DNA of 64,000 nucleotides, taken from Spirodela intermedia (taxonomy: Eukaryota > Streptophyta > Magnoliopsida > Alismatales > Araceae). How positions within the stretch are numbered: position 1 is the stretch's first letter; each line of letters begins with the position of its first letter. The notes below the pieces were generated by a model. It did not search any database. It had not been told where the DNA came from and saw nothing but the letters and a program-made list of their open reading frames with translations. Positions 27,439 through 41,383 of the stretch are shown here, piece by piece. The stretch is from NCBI GenBank assembly GCA_902729315.2, contig LR746264.1:1783378-1847377 (forward strand). Reading direction: 5' to 3'. Both the position numbers and the translations under genes were made by a program.

Positions 27439-28791
27439 TTGCTATCCATTTTCTCTTAAAAAATTAAAAAAATGGTAAGAATGATTAAACAATTGTAACT
27501 CCAATACTACTTCATCCAAAAAGACTAACTATAAAGCTAACACGTTCCATCCATAAAAAATATGTAAATCTTACACAACTTTTTTTATTTAAGTCGTGTT
27601 ATTTTTTTAATATTTGTTGTAAATAATAGTTTTACAATTTTTTCAGCATATTGCTAGAAGAAATTATGCATCAAGCTGCAGTCATTTGTATTGTAAAGAG
27701 CTTACTTTATGTTTCTATGAGAGAGAGAGAGGGAGAGAGAGAGAGCTGAACACATGTCTAAAGCATCAGGTGTTCTATCCTTATGATTGACATTGAAAGT
27801 TCTTCGCATATAGTCAACACATTTTTTCAATTTTTATCATTTATCATCGGCTTATACAATGGTTTTAGCTTCTTAGACTTCTTTTCCCCTTAGTTTCCAA
27901 TAATCATCTCATTTTTTTACTTTTATTTTTTCACGTTTTTTCCATCAAGTTTGTTATTTTTCTCTATATTTTGATTTTTTTCCTTCCTTTCCTTATGGGT
28001 TTATTAACTTCTTTATTCATGCTAAGCATCACGTATGAGTATAATGTGAATGTTCTAAGCAGGTTTTTCTCTTTAGATTTTATGCAATAAAAAAATCATA
28101 GTTTTTTTTAATATTGATTTTTATAAGCATAATTTCATAAGCAAACCCTAACACACCAATTTGCCATTAATAACTAAAGAAGCCAAGATGAAACAATCTT
28201 GATTTTGCCAAAAAAAACTTAGGCTACACAAGAAATTATTGAAATTATTGAAATTATATCAACCAGAATCGAATCATACACACTCATTTCTTGCATGGTT
28301 TTCGTATAATTTATATGAAAATGATTTTTCCAAGGAAGATTAGGATCCGATGGTGAGTGTGAAATGAGTTGGCTATGAACAAATTTAATAACATTCCATT
28401 GAATTTAAGGAAAAACTTAAATATTATAATTACAGAAAGTAATCCATAAATGTCTTGGTGCATCCATAACATGGTGATGATCATGGAAAGAACCCAACAA
28501 GAGGATTCCCTTGGATATCTTCCTTGGTTGTGCCACACATATCATTTCCATTTTTGAACACATTCATTCATTTTTTTCATAAAAATAAATAACAAAACAA
28601 GAGTTTTTAACAAAATCTGCCTCTACTTGGTTGCATCACATAATTTCATTGCTGTTTTTGGATACTCATTTCTTATAAAAATAAATGAAAAAAAAAAACA
28701 AGGGTTCATCCCGGATCATTTTCTCCTTATTCGAAGAACATATACCATAAACATATCCATCACTTCTTACCTGGAGTAGAAAACATGTTCA
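27331..28791. other. AT-rich intergenic stretch between the ankyrin-TPR 3' end and symplekin 5' end
   Basis: No gene was recognised. The stretch contains an (ATT)n microsatellite at 27,401-27,436, a short GA-rich tract at about 27,720-27,746 and long T/A runs. The 3' UTR and polyadenylation signal of the minus-strand ankyrin-TPR gene should lie in about 28,450-28,790; no single AATAAA-type signal is compelling. Confidence 0.6.
27401..27436. repeat. (ATT)n microsatellite
   Basis: Twelve uninterrupted ATT units in intergenic DNA. Confidence 0.95.
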
Positions 28792-29136
28792 TCACTTCTG
28801 TTGACTTGTGCTATGAAACTTCTTCCCTTCTTCCACAGCTTCCCTGTTTCAACAGAAAAAAAATGGATGGTATAGAAGAAAAAAATCAGAAAAAAAACAG
28901 GGAAAATAATTTTTTTATAAGAAATGATTGTCTAGAATTATCTGAAGATCTTGATCTGTTGAGAATGAAAAACATTGTGGGAATTAATCATGACAAATGA
29001 AACAACCCATGAGCTGACTCCTGATATGATTCCTAATCCATGCCTCTTATCCTGCAAGAGAACTCCTTCTCATTCATCAGCTAAGTGATGGCAGACTGTG
29101 CAAAATCCAGACTGTCGCAGCCGGGATCACCCAGGC

Positions 29137-29185
<49 letters not shown>

Positions 29186-32100
29186 CACCGCTCTGAGAGT
29201 GTTACCCGGGTTTTATAGCCCTTTCTCTCCCCCAATAAGAAAACCCTAATGGTGATAGAGAGATTTGACATGAACAGTACCTGAAGGCAGACACAAGCTC
29301 CTGGTTTTCGGGATCGAGGAGCACGCCTTCATAGAATGCATTTGCCGCTTCTTCAAACCTCTGGAGAAGCAAAGGAATCCACAGTTGACAGCAATCTGAA
29401 GGAAGTGAGACACAAGTTCATGGCGGAGAAATGTGGGAGGAAGGCATGCCTGCAGCAGACGTAAGGCTACGCCCTCCCTGTAGCACGCTTTAGGCCAGTC
29501 CGGTCTTATTATTCTACAGGCCTTGGCATCACTCAGGGCACGATCTGCTTGCCCCAATCGAATCCAACACACCGATCTATTCGACAGCAGTGTGGCTTCA
29601 GTAGGGTCCAGATCAATCGCCTGTCAATGTGTGCTATATTAGTGAAGGCATTCAAATCCATCTTAACCCCATTTAGCTGAAAATGCTAGGAATTTTTAGA
29701 TTACTTAAAAAGGAACTGTACTAAGAATGGCGTTGACCCGTAGGAAGAAACCTGTTCTAAGAAACATGTTTTCAAATAGCGTTGAAATATTGGCATGATC
29801 TGGGGTATTGACCTAAACTCATCTCGATTACATGTCTATGAGGATTCGAGAAAGCCTTAGACTGAGTCAACTCATTTGCCGACCAAATCATATCGTTTCT
29901 TAGTAAAGTATTCATCTAAAACTTTTGCCTGGTAAGATTCTGAGTTTGTCCTTTTTTTCTCCTCTTTAGCATGAACTATGTGACATTCTTCATCTGCCCT
30001 ATTGGACTTGGACCGGGTCAACTCAAGCGCAGACCGAATGAGATTCTAAACTTCGTTTCGTAAATTTTTCAGTATCCCTTTTTTTTTGTTCTTAAAGCTG
30101 AAGGGTGCTCACCAAAAATGTGCACAAAATATTGGCATTGTTGTTACTTGAGCATCGACATTTGTCCATGTTTGCTAAATCATTAGTTAACATACACCAT
30201 CATCGATATGTATTTCTTCCACTTCTATCACTTCCTAACTTTTCCTCTGGGTTTGATTCCAAACTAATGTTAAATCAATTTCTTCTTCGGAATAAGGTTC
30301 TGGTATCAAAATAATGTTTTAGGATAGCAAGTCGCATTGGATTGTACTCCCACATTAGGAGTATCAATATTGGAGGAAATATATTGTAAATCGGGTATTC
30401 ATGCTTTTCCTTCAAGTCCTGCTTCTAAGATCCATGATAAAAATAGGGTTTTATCGTTTCTGGGGAAACCATGCACTTCATTAAACCTCACGAAGAATTA
30501 TAGAAATTATTTTGTGTTACAAACAATCCATACAGCTAAATCAGGGTGGAGCTCATTTTATGTATTATTGGAGCTATATTAAAGCTCGAGCAACTTATGA
30601 GAAAAGCAAATAAAAATTGAAGACATATGTACATGAACTTGGAAGGTTTCTTCTTTCACATGTAAATTATAAAAATGAATCGAACAAACATACTCGCAAG
30701 TATGAAATGCGCTGTTCTTATTCATTGGCAGTGTAATGCTGATAAAAGGCAAAGTTGATGAAATGAACTTAACATAGACATTTTAATGGCAAGCTAATTA
30801 TCTAACTAAGAAAAATCCAAACGTAAATTGTTGAAATTTGAAATAAATACTTGTGTATATGCATCTATTGCTCCCAGATAGTCTCCCCCTTTAAAAGATT
30901 CGTTTCCTCTTGATTTAGCTTCTAATGATTTCTCCTTTGCCTCCGGTGTTACCTGCGCAAAGGAATAAACAGACATGAGCAAATAAGTTTGTCTGTACCA
31001 TTCATAAATTCGGAATGAGACAGGCAACATTAGTATATCCCGGAATAAATAGAATATCTTCAGTATATAAGCATTGTCAACGAGCCTATTTAGGTTTGGG
31101 ATTCACGAATCCGCATTTCAACCACTGAAGGTCAAATGGTTTTCATTTTGACCAAAAAAATTGACACAGGTTTGCTACAGTACACGTGATTGTCCGGTCA
31201 AGATGAATTGAAAAAAACATATTTGATGCAATACAGAGAGAAATCAATATGAAGAGACGATGAACAGAAAATACACGCGAATCAGTATCCAAGCGCAAAA
31301 ACAATGGGATAACACGTTAATGGGAACAGACCAACATAATTCTAACAATCCTCCAGTGAATCTAACTGCAAGCGTATTATAATGTAAATCGCTACATGAA
31401 CGGATGATATTAATATGATAAACTAGAGCTATGTCCTATATTTAAATAACATACGATTTCAAGCCTTCTAGCTGGTTATACAACTAAACCTGACAATGCA
31501 CAAGAATTCCACGTCCCTAGTTGTAGATATACAGATAGATACCTTCGCAGAATCAGCCACATGCAAGGGATTCTCCTTCTGAGCATCACCCTCAGTTTTT
31601 TCCTGCAAGATGCAAAGAATATCAACTAAAATAAAAGTAAATGAGTGATTTGCGTACAGCATTTCCTCACTGTTTGTTGGTTGGGAGGGGTAATGTACAC
31701 CGCCATATGAAGGGAATGGATGATATTAATATGATAAACTAGAGCTATGTCCCATATTTAAATAACAGATGACTTAGTCAAAAATAAGCCTTCTAGTTGC
31801 TCATAGTTATACAACTAAACCTGATGTTGCACACGAATTCCACGTCCCTAGTTATTGATATATAAATAGATACCTTCACAGGATCTACCAGATGCAAGGG
31901 ATTCTCTTTCCGTGCATCAGCCTCAGTTTTTTCCTGGAAGATGCAAATAATTGCAACCAAGATAAAGATAAATGAGTGGTTTGCGTACAGCATTTCTTGT
32001 ATGTTGTGGTTGGGGGAGGGGGGGCGGGGGCGGGGCAATTTTATCATGTTTTTATCCCATAAGAAAATAATTACGAATTTAATACCTCTTGTTGCTTAAA

Positions 32101-35100
32101 TTCAGATTGCATGAAATCAATTACTGCGTCAACACTCCAATCTTTGATTTTTTGAATAGGAAACGTCAAAGGCAAAAGGATCATGACAGCTTTACGATTG
32201 CTTCTCAGAGCAGCGGTTTGTATCGGCTTAAGACCATCCTGCAGTGAAAGGGAAATGGAGAAATACAAAAGTCTAAATTCAGCACTTAAAAATTTGAGGA
32301 GAAAACATGGAACCAACAACATAAAACTGTACGTGGGATTACTTCAGTACGCTCTGTACTAAAATTAACCACATGACCATCATCAGCATTTAAATATCTA
32401 TTGCTATAATACTTTTGAAATGTTCCAACTAAATAATCACCAACGTAATGTCTAAGATAGATTGATAGTAATGCAAATGAATCACAGAATATAAGATATC
32501 AGGTCATGCAACAGCTGGAAAGGCCTGAGCATGATTTTACAAAGGGGTTGTATGCTCAAGGCAGAGACAAGACAGTATCGTAAAAGCAGTTATGCTAAGG
32601 CCAACAGTTTTATAGTAATTTTACAATAAGGCACTCGTACAAACACTTGCCAAGTTTTGACACAAGAGGGGTTAGTGTCATACTTGCACCAGTCATAAAC
32701 CTTGCTCATTAGCCAGCGAGCTATCCCAATGTTCTTTCAATCATTCTATAATGACATCTTCATAGCAACAGTGTTTGTCATGTTTTAATATAAACAAGAA
32801 GGTTAGCGTCCCCGTGGCACCAGTCATAAAATTTTCTCTGGTTTCCAGATCTTTATGCTAATATGAGCTTTGCATGGGATAAAACTTGATAAGATGATTA
32901 TTACTATTACAATGTTCGACAACACAGAAAAGAGAAGTGTGAATCATAGGTTGCATAGAAGAAGAGACGAGACGAAATGATGACAGCAGTTTCTTGTTTA
33001 ATAAATTTGAGCACGACCGTCATTTCTATAATGTTCACGTATGGCACCTTTCAATTCCTTAACTATATTGTTCCCCACCACTATCCGTTCCATGAACTAA
33101 ATGACAAAACGGCATCTCAAATTATCTGTTGAATGTGGCACGAACAGATCATTGGCAATCTTTCAAGCTACCATATTATATTTTTTTTCCTTTACACTTC
33201 AGAAAGAACATTAGTTTTTCACATCTAGGCCATCGGAATCGTCTTCAATATTTAAATGTAGAGTAACCTATTATTTCTCAAAGCATATACACCTACCTTA
33301 CTATTATGCACGCACCGCAACAGATGAAACAGGATACTTCCAAGAGTAAGGGCATACGCGTGCAAGAATTGATTTCTTATGCTTTCTCATTCTTATCCTT
33401 GCTTTTCCAAAGTTCTCATATGTAGCTTGAGATAAGAGAAACAGACCTAAAGTTTCAACTATATACGGCCGGTAACCAAATAACCATCTCGTGCTGTCTT
33501 GCTAGGAAAGAATCCCATCTTTTCCAGGTTTACTTTCCAACATGAACTACCGACTCAAAAAGCTCAAAACAGCACACATGCAGATCAAGCAAAGGTGTAT
33601 CCACGCCTGTTCCTTCTGTGAAAAGCTACGCCTCCTGATAAATTTAAAAAGCTGAAAATATGGTTAAAAATCAGCGTCACTTTTCAAATTAAAATTGAGA
33701 AACCAAATTTGAACATGAAGTTCTGGCAGCCAAGACAACAGCAGCATTTGGCATCAACAAATAACAGTAGATCGTTATATCAAATCAGAAATTGAAGCTG
33801 CACTCATAACACTCAACAGCAGGGCTACACCAATTGGCAGTCACTGATAGAAGCTACACACACGGTGTAGTAGCCAGAAAAAACCCAACCCAACAGTTGT
33901 AGTGGTCATCACCATCCCCACTGGTTAGAGTTGGGCAGAATTTGCAAATATGGCTATCAAAAGATAGGGATGGATGCATTTATAATTCTTGCAGCCACAA
34001 ATTTATACTTTTGATTTGACAAGAGTGCAGAAAAAATTCCATGGTTTCAAGATGGCCTGCCAATTTCAACATATTTAAAATGAATCTCATCTGGATGAAC
34101 GGTTTTTACTTCCACAGAAAGTGCAATACTGCATATTCCGCAGTTTTTTAAGACTAGAGCTATTCTAAATCTTCAGTCTTTACCACTAGGGGAGGCCTCA
34201 AGACATGAGGCATGTAGCAACGCAGATCTCGAAAACCCATCCAAAAATGCTCCGGATAATGGCAGCTTTGCATTTTATCGGGCAAAAGAGATACCAGTAC
34301 TGTCAACAAGCAGCTTAAACGCACCTTGCTTCATTTAACTCGCTCCACTTAAGATGGCTTGTCCACAAAAGGATCAGATCAAGCTGCATAAGAACCTTTC
34401 ATTCGGGGTAGAATCAAATAAAGGCTAACAAATTCATGATTGAGTAGTCTCAATCGTCACCAAGCAAGTACGATCAAGCTGTTTTATTAAACTTTCAAAA
34501 ACATGGTTTGATTGTTTTCCCTACCATTTCTTTATAGAGCAGAGACTAGACAGGAACCTGCCATATTTTCCTCTCTTAGCTGCCCATTTTCATGTAATGG
34601 CCTGACATTTTCAGCCCAAGGTCTAATTTGGGAACCATCTATCAAAGGCTAGGCAAGTCCATGAGTTTTGATGTCACAAGCCATTTCAATACATTCACTT
34701 CATAGGCTTGTGAAAGAGTAGCACAAGACAATCTGAGAGACAGATTATCCAAATCACCATTGCCTTTCAATATTCCCATATGATGATACAAGTATTCATG
34801 TAATGTCAAAGTCAATTATCATGCTATGTGCAAGACAATGCCTAATTACAAATCCTAAGAGTGAAGCATTTGAGATTCCAAATAATGTTATTTCTGTCAA
34901 CACTGGTACTGCCATGTAACCAAAAAATGGAAAGCAAATGTTTTGTTTCTTGTAAGCCCCAAAACCTGTGGTTAAACTATGAATAATGAAATAAGCAGAC
35001 CAACCTCGTCTTCAGCATTAGCATCTGCACCAGCCTTTAACAAAGAATTGATAAGGTCAGTGCTCCCAATGTCAGCAGCTACATGCAAAGGAGTCGTTCC

Positions 35101-38100
35101 GCCAGCACTAACATTCACATCAGCACCAGACTGAGAAGAAAAGAAGTAAGACTAAATGACGCACATATAAGAAGGGTAATCATGGCACTGATACAAGATT
35201 TATGGGTAAAAATGCACTATCATTCTTCTGCTTAGTCATAAAACTAATTCAACACTCATCTAGTTCACATCCTCATCTTTAAAGGACAATTGATAGACAT
35301 CAGCCAGACAGGTAGACAAGTCTTCATCATTAAATCATTTTCAATATATGATATGAATTCTGAAGTTCAACTACATTCACAAACTACACTAGTAAAAAAC
35401 CAACAATTTGGCACCTATACTGCGCCTGGAAACTATAAAACTTTATCTTCGAAATGTAGACATATGTATAGAAAACTATTTCCTCGCAAGAAATCATAAA
35501 TACGTGAATCATGTTACTAATTGCTCAGAGAAAAAGACAAGTAAACAGAAGTAAAAGCCAACTGGACCTTTTTTAGGCGTATCGACACTCTGTCAGAGTT
35601 CGAACATCATAAGCCAATAATGAAACATGGAGAGAGAAGGGCAGACCCACAGTTGACTTGATTCCAGAACAGAATCCTGGAAGCCCCAGAAAGCACCATG
35701 TTCTATTATAGAGATGGATATAATGGTCATTTATGGAGGATAACCGAACGGCTTTTTGTGCATTTACATATTGTCAGACTGGAGCAGGGATTTTTCCTCA
35801 GAAAACCCATAGCATGTCTGAAATTGTACTCACAATAACACTTAAATAAGTTGATGCTTGTTTTTTGTTTAGGCCTCTTACTCTTGAAAGAGTACAAAGG
35901 AACAAGGCTTCAATGCAATTAGGATTCATCAAGCATACAAACCATACAACTCTCCAGGTTGCCAGTATTTTTATTATTGATAGAGGAACCAAATAATCAA
36001 GCGAAAAACTAAATTTCCGTAGTTGTCTGCATGTAAAACTTTTTTATCAGTGTCTCTCCGTTAATGTTTACACATTTTCGGCTTTGTACAATTTTCTGGC
36101 ATAAGGTTACAGGATAGGATTCGGATATGTAATAGGGCTCGACACATAATCTGTCTATTTCAGAAGAAACACATTTAATGGCATTACCAAAGGCTATGAT
36201 ATTACCGTTGACAACGGGAACCCATCGTAGTGATATGGGATTACGCAAAAGAATGGGTCAGAAATGACCATACCTCAATCAACAACTTCAAGCATGGCAA
36301 TGACCCCGCGGCTACAGATGACAATAAGGGAGTTATATCGTCATCAGTATGGGCATTAGGCTGCAAAAGCAATGCATGTGAACATATCACATCAGTCTAC
36401 AATCAATACTTTTACTTCAGTGGGATTGCATAAATGAGAAGACGGTTTGCATTTTAATAAGTTCTACAAACCATTTTTCTCTCGAAAAAATATGTTAATT
36501 TTAAAAGATGAGAGATTCTTGATGGATGAATACAAGTTAGCTTCCAAATCGCCGACGATTTGGAGAATTCTACAAAAACTCTGATAAATCACTGAGGATG
36601 GAAGTTAGCTTCCAAATCATTTGCCATAGTTTTTTCTTTCAACAGAACATGTACTTTAATGGAACTGGCAGAATTTCCTGCTCATGACAAGAACCAGAAA
36701 AAGCCCACACAAGTAAGAATCTAATTTCACTGATAGTTTACAAATTCACCACTGGACTTCTCTGTAAGCTGATCAGATGCTTTGAATCATCAGTTAGATA
36801 TGAATTGTAATTTTTTGTTTATCACATAATCAATGATTAGACTCCAAGAACCAAAGAATCAAAAGGAAAAAATATATTATAATCACGGACCTCCCCTTCT
36901 CAAAAGTGTAAATTTCCCTTTTATTTGAAAAAGAAGACACGATGGGAACAAGAAAGCAACTGGTTGTAACAACCACTTGAGGTAAATTCAAGGAAAAGGA
37001 AACACTATTTGTCATAGAAAAATTAGTAAACAATCACTCAGGTGTTCAAAGAATTTACTATCTTAGAAAAGAGGTTCATCAGTGAAATATGTTTGCTCTT
37101 GCTTTCCTTTGATTAAGATACTAAGCTTTAGGAAAAAATAATATAGGAATAGATTCATAAAAATTCATCTCACAAACAAAAAAACTGTCTGTATAAAAAT
37201 GTCATAGAGTAATGGCAAGATACATAAATTTTAACATGTCTATTTTTTTCAGGTTTCTCTGACTGAAGCACTGGAAAACATCCAGCAGCAACTTTTAAAG
37301 GAAGCTTACATTGGCATGGTGTTCTAACAGAACCTTTACGGCTTTATCTTGGCCGTGACCAGCAGCCCAAATCAGGGGAGTGCCAGACTCACAATGTGAA
37401 TCCACATCAACGCCCTTTGCAAGCAAAAGATTAAGCAACTCAACGTTCCCTGTGTTTAGCCGGTATGAAAGTATTTAAATAGATAAATCAAACATTAAAT
37501 TTAACTGATGAAGTAAGACACGTTAAATAACCAATACTGTTCGTGCACATAAAATCATAAAATAAAAGAGGACCTCTATTTAGCAGTGAAGCACAGTGCC
37601 CACCTCCCAATTACTCCATTGCTGGGGAAGAAACTAGGTAACATCAACAATTTCATATTTTTTTGTTACAACCTTCTTCCTTGCAATCAAGCATGTTAGT
37701 TTATCCATAGACTCCTCGGAACCTTCCTTGCAATTAAAAACATTAAATGAAATACTAGAGTATATCCGTTATTTTCTCTAAACTCTTTTTTTCTAGTGGC
37801 TATCGTGGAATATCATCATCCAAAGCAAGTGGTTCTTACTATTTCACTTAAAAAGAAGAATGTGTGGATCATCTAGGAGAATATTCGTAGTTTCGAATTT
37901 ATTCAACAACAACAACCACGCAGGCAAAAGATGACCAGAATCAATGGCACCCAATTAAAAATCTTCATAAACATTGACGATTCTTGGATTGAATCTTCAA
38001 TGAATACTAAATAAATACAGATAAAGGAATCAATAAGAAAAGATTGACTTTAAAGGAAATAAATGAACTTTGAATTTTATTCTACTTTTATTCTATTAAA

Positions 38101-39618
38101 TATATGACTATTTGTCATACTCCATTCCACGGTTTATCTTTTATTAACTTCACTTATTTTACAACTAGAGTTGTCTTTAAGACCACTTTAATCTCAGATA
38201 AATCAAAAAGTCCAACCATACTTACTCATTAAGTTCATAGTCACATCAAATCAGAGATTTTTTTTCTTTGAACCTAAAAGTAGTCAGAATGACTCCAAAA
38301 AAAAGAAGTTGAATGAAAACACCAAAAGCTCATAAAAACACATTTCCAAACAGTTGAAATAATTTTTTCGTGCTCCTAGATGATAAATTCATCAGAATTA
38401 ACCAAATTCATGTAAACCTGTTCCAGCAGAGTGATGCAATGAAGTAGCGCCCAATTCACTGCTAGCAGCAGGCTCTGCTCCACGCTCAAGGAGATACTTC
38501 GCTGTGACAATATGTTCTTGACGGGAAGCATGGATAAGAGGTGTCTCACCTGAAGAATATAAATTTCACCACAACATCACATGGTTGACACTAAACGTAT
38601 AAACTGAGTCTTCAAAGAAAAACTAAGAAGTGCACTTGCGTAAGACATGAATTTTGATGTCAAAAGAGGCCACAATTTTGATATAAAATATTTTTGTACC
38701 ATTATTAGACTTGCATGTTCGTCAAGACGGTTATAAGCCTATGGTGCACACGTAAAAATAGGTTGAAGGTGAAAGTATATCCAACAAATATTCCTCAAAG
38801 GAGCGAAACTGCTTGAAGAGGGTACCTATTTGGTTATCTCATGAACTTGAACAGAATACGATCCAAATGTATTCCATAACTGATTCAAGATAAAGATAGA
38901 CTATACTGCATGGATGGCTTTAAGAAGAATTCAATTTTAGACTGACAAACACAGCACTGGCAAACAGTGCTATTTTAAGGAGGCGACAACTACATATGCA
39001 CTTTTTTCTGGTTTAAGATAAAAAAAACTATATCTTTTTTTTCAATGTTTTGCATATAGAGAAACAAACAGGAAAGCAAAACCATTATTGAGACAATCAA
39101 AGAAATAGTGTGGTTAGACCTACTATCTTCGTCCCTGATATCGACGTCCAGACCCAGCTCCTCGATGAGATACTTGCAGATACTGGTCTTCCCCTCTCTT
39201 GCGGCAAAGTGAAGAGCGGTCCTCTTGTTCGCGTCCTTTACATCAGCGACCGTCCTTGCCAGCCCCTTATCACCCACGTCCAGCTGCCTTGCAAGCTCTG
39301 TCGCACCCAAGAAAAAACAAATTAAACGAAAAGGGAACGTAAAAAAGGAAAAAAACACATCGAAAACAGGGAACACGACAGTCTAAGAGCTGGAGATACT
39401 CTTGAAAAGGTCGAGATTTCCAGCGCAAGCCGCCTCCAGGAACTTCTGAACTTTATCTCTAACTAAACATCACATAAAAAGAGCGAAGATCATAATCCAA
39501 AACCACAAGTTCCTCCGCAGGAATCAAAAGAGTCATTCATAAAATGCACTCGAAAAGTCCACTGGTGAAGTTCTCCTCGCTCAGAACCTGCCAGAGCTGC
39601 CGCAGGATTGGAAGCCAT
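28792..39618 (-). CDS. Ankyrin-repeat plus TPR protein, complete, 14 exons
   Basis: Exons in transcription order are 39588-39618, 39400-39462, 39124-39297, 38418-38549, 37310-37449, 36274-36360, 35005-35130, 32086-32238, 31874-31933, 31543-31602, 30851-30952, 29450-29620, 29281-29360 and 28792-28843. The product is 476 aa. Residues about 55-265 are ankyrin repeats (TALHFAAREGKTSICKYLIE, TPLIWAAGHGQDKAVKVLLE, TPLHVAADIGSTDLINSLLK). A charged linker spans about 285-342. Residues about 345-455 are TPR-like (AKSRGNESFKGGDYLGAIDA, LLSNRSVCWIRLGQADRALS, ACYREGVALRLLQRFEEAA). There is no signal peptide or membrane segment, so it is a presumed cytosolic protein-interaction adaptor of unknown specific role. 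The ATG at 39618 has a good context (ACAATGG); an in-frame ATG two codons upstream (39624) is weaker. One exon is duplicated and one intron is GC-AG. Confidence 0.95.
29142..29180. repeat. (GA)n microsatellite
   Basis: About 19 AG dinucleotides lie in the last intron (28844-29280) of the ankyrin-TPR gene, that is, (CT)n on the transcribed sense strand. It is not next to the acceptor at 28,844, so it is not a simple polypyrimidine tract. Confidence 0.95.
29361..29449 (-). other. GC-AG intron in the ankyrin-TPR gene
   Basis: This 89-bp intron starts CAG|GCATGC and ends CTCCAG|AGG. Splicing there joins ...REGVALRLLQ to RFEEAANAFYEG, which is the expected TPR helix. No GT donor close by keeps both the frame and the conserved residues. 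GC-AG introns are a known minority class of U2-type introns. The rest of the donor here is weaker than the usual GCAAGT. Confidence 0.85.
31402..32020. repeat. Tandem duplication carrying a coding exon (about 316-bp period)
   Basis: The block starting at 31,402 (GGATGATATTAATATGATAA) recurs at 31,718 and includes the whole 60-bp exon plus flanking intron on both sides, ending in a GGTTGGGNGGGG block in each copy (about 31,685 and about 32,010). The two exons, 31874-31933 and 31543-31602, encode EKTEADARKENPLH... and EKTEGDAQKENPLH..., with 14 of 20 residues identical. Both keep AG acceptors and GT donors and are phase 0. Confidence 0.93.
32239..35004 (-). other. 2.8-kb intron of the ankyrin-TPR gene
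   Basis: No exon or RNA gene was recognised. A short partial repeat (GTTAG...GCACCAGTCATAAA) occurs at about 32,671 and again at about 32,803, spacing about 132 bp. Otherwise it is unremarkable AT-rich intron sequence. Confidence 0.6.
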
Positions 39619-39837
39619 TGTCATCAGCTATCCTCCCTAAGAGAAGGAGAAGCCGCGAGAAGTCGCGCCGAGTTCAGTGGCTTCCTCAACGCCGGCAAGG
39701 GTTTCTACTGCTCACAGAAGAGAGGGAAAGACAACTAGAGGTGACCCATCTGTTTAAATCAAGCTCTTAAACCCTTCAATCCCCACCGAAGCGCCCTCCC
39801 CGGTCCGGTCCAGCCGGTTTACTTCTTCCTGAACCGG

Positions 39838-40200
39838 TTAAGCTTCACCCCGATCCAACCGGTCTCCTCTACCATCCACTGCAAGTGAAACGGCCCTATC
39901 GAACCCAATTTTTCTGCATTATCATAATAATAATTGACATTAATGATTCTCAACATAGGCATATTTTTTAATAATAATATATATTCTCTATAGTTTTTTA
40001 CCATCAATATGTTTGATAATAATAAGCTTCGACCTGGTTTTAGCCCCTCCCAAGTTGGACTATTTCCTCTACCATCCACTACAAGTGATAGATCAAATTG
40101 AACCCCTATTTTTTTACAATATCATGATAATAATTAGCATTTTTGATTCTCAACATACATATATTTTCTCAATAGTAATATCTATGTTCTATGGTATTTT
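39838..40200. repeat. Tandem duplication, about 185-200-bp unit
   Basis: Landmarks repeat in order: TAAGCTTC (39,839 and 40,023), TCCTCTACCATCCACT (39,865 and 40,065), CAAGTGA, then GAACCC, a T-rich run, ATCATAATAATAATT/ATCATGATAATAATT, TGATTCTCAACATA and a TATA-rich tail. Two copies lie directly upstream of the ankyrin-TPR promoter. Confidence 0.85.
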
Positions 40201-41383
40201 TAGCATTACTGTGGTTTTACTATAATTAGGCATTTCATAATAATCTATGTTGTATGATATGGTTTTTGATGATATTATTTTTTTATATTATGATCATTTA
40301 TACTTATATGGCACCAATTAGTAAATTCTGTTTCATATTTTTCATTATTTAGCACTACATACATGGTATTGTTTTTATAATATATATATATATCAATTTA
40401 TATAGGTTTTTTTATTGTGGATTTTCATTTAATGCCACTCATTTAAATACAGATTATTGTGACCAAACCATCCCTCATGTTCTTGGGATCTCATAGAGTC
40501 TCATCCTTTCCAAATACAAAGTATTATATTTCAATTTCTTTAATTTTTTATTTTTCACTAATTATTGCAAGAAATTATGTTTGTCATTGTCAAGGTGCTA
40601 AAAATTATGTTTGCCTAAAAATCTTAGATATCCAATTTCCTATATGCACATATAATTGCAACTATACTTGATATTGATTATAAACACATAGGAATGGACT
40701 ATGTTATTGAATCCGTTGACATATTCCATTCAAAATCGTTCCCTATAATAATTACAAATAAAAACTAAGATTAACGAAGATTGATCACCCATAAGGGTTG
40801 ATATTTTCTACATAATAACATAGCAAAAATGTAAGTAAATTGAGCAATCATGTTCTATTTTTGGAAAGCTGGTGCCAGGTTCCTCATGGCATTTTCCAAT
40901 TGTTATCTTAATCTAGCTATTTCTATTCATGACAAAGAAAATATTAAGAAAAGTGTAGATTGGCATCTCATAACCTTGTTATTTTCTATATTGATAAGGT
41001 CAACGATTTATTTCAATGCACTAAGTGATTATGCCACCATTTTTGGATGATTTTATTCCATTATATGAAGATCGTGTTAAAATTTCCACATTTTTATCTA
41101 AGTAAAAAAAGCAACACTTTTTTAGATAAAAAAATATTTAACTCCCATAAAAAAGATTTATGCTAAATTAAGTAGGTTATTATCTTAATATAAGTTTAAA
41201 TAATTGGTACGAAAAATTCTCTATAAACAATAATTAGGGATCTCTGTTAAAATACACTCAAGTATTTGGCAGTAAAAAAAAACCCATAAATTCCTACCAA
41301 TCTAACTCCATAGTAATCACACGTTGATGATAAATAAAATATTCATGACTTATTACGCAAAAAACATTTAATGAAAAAGGCAA

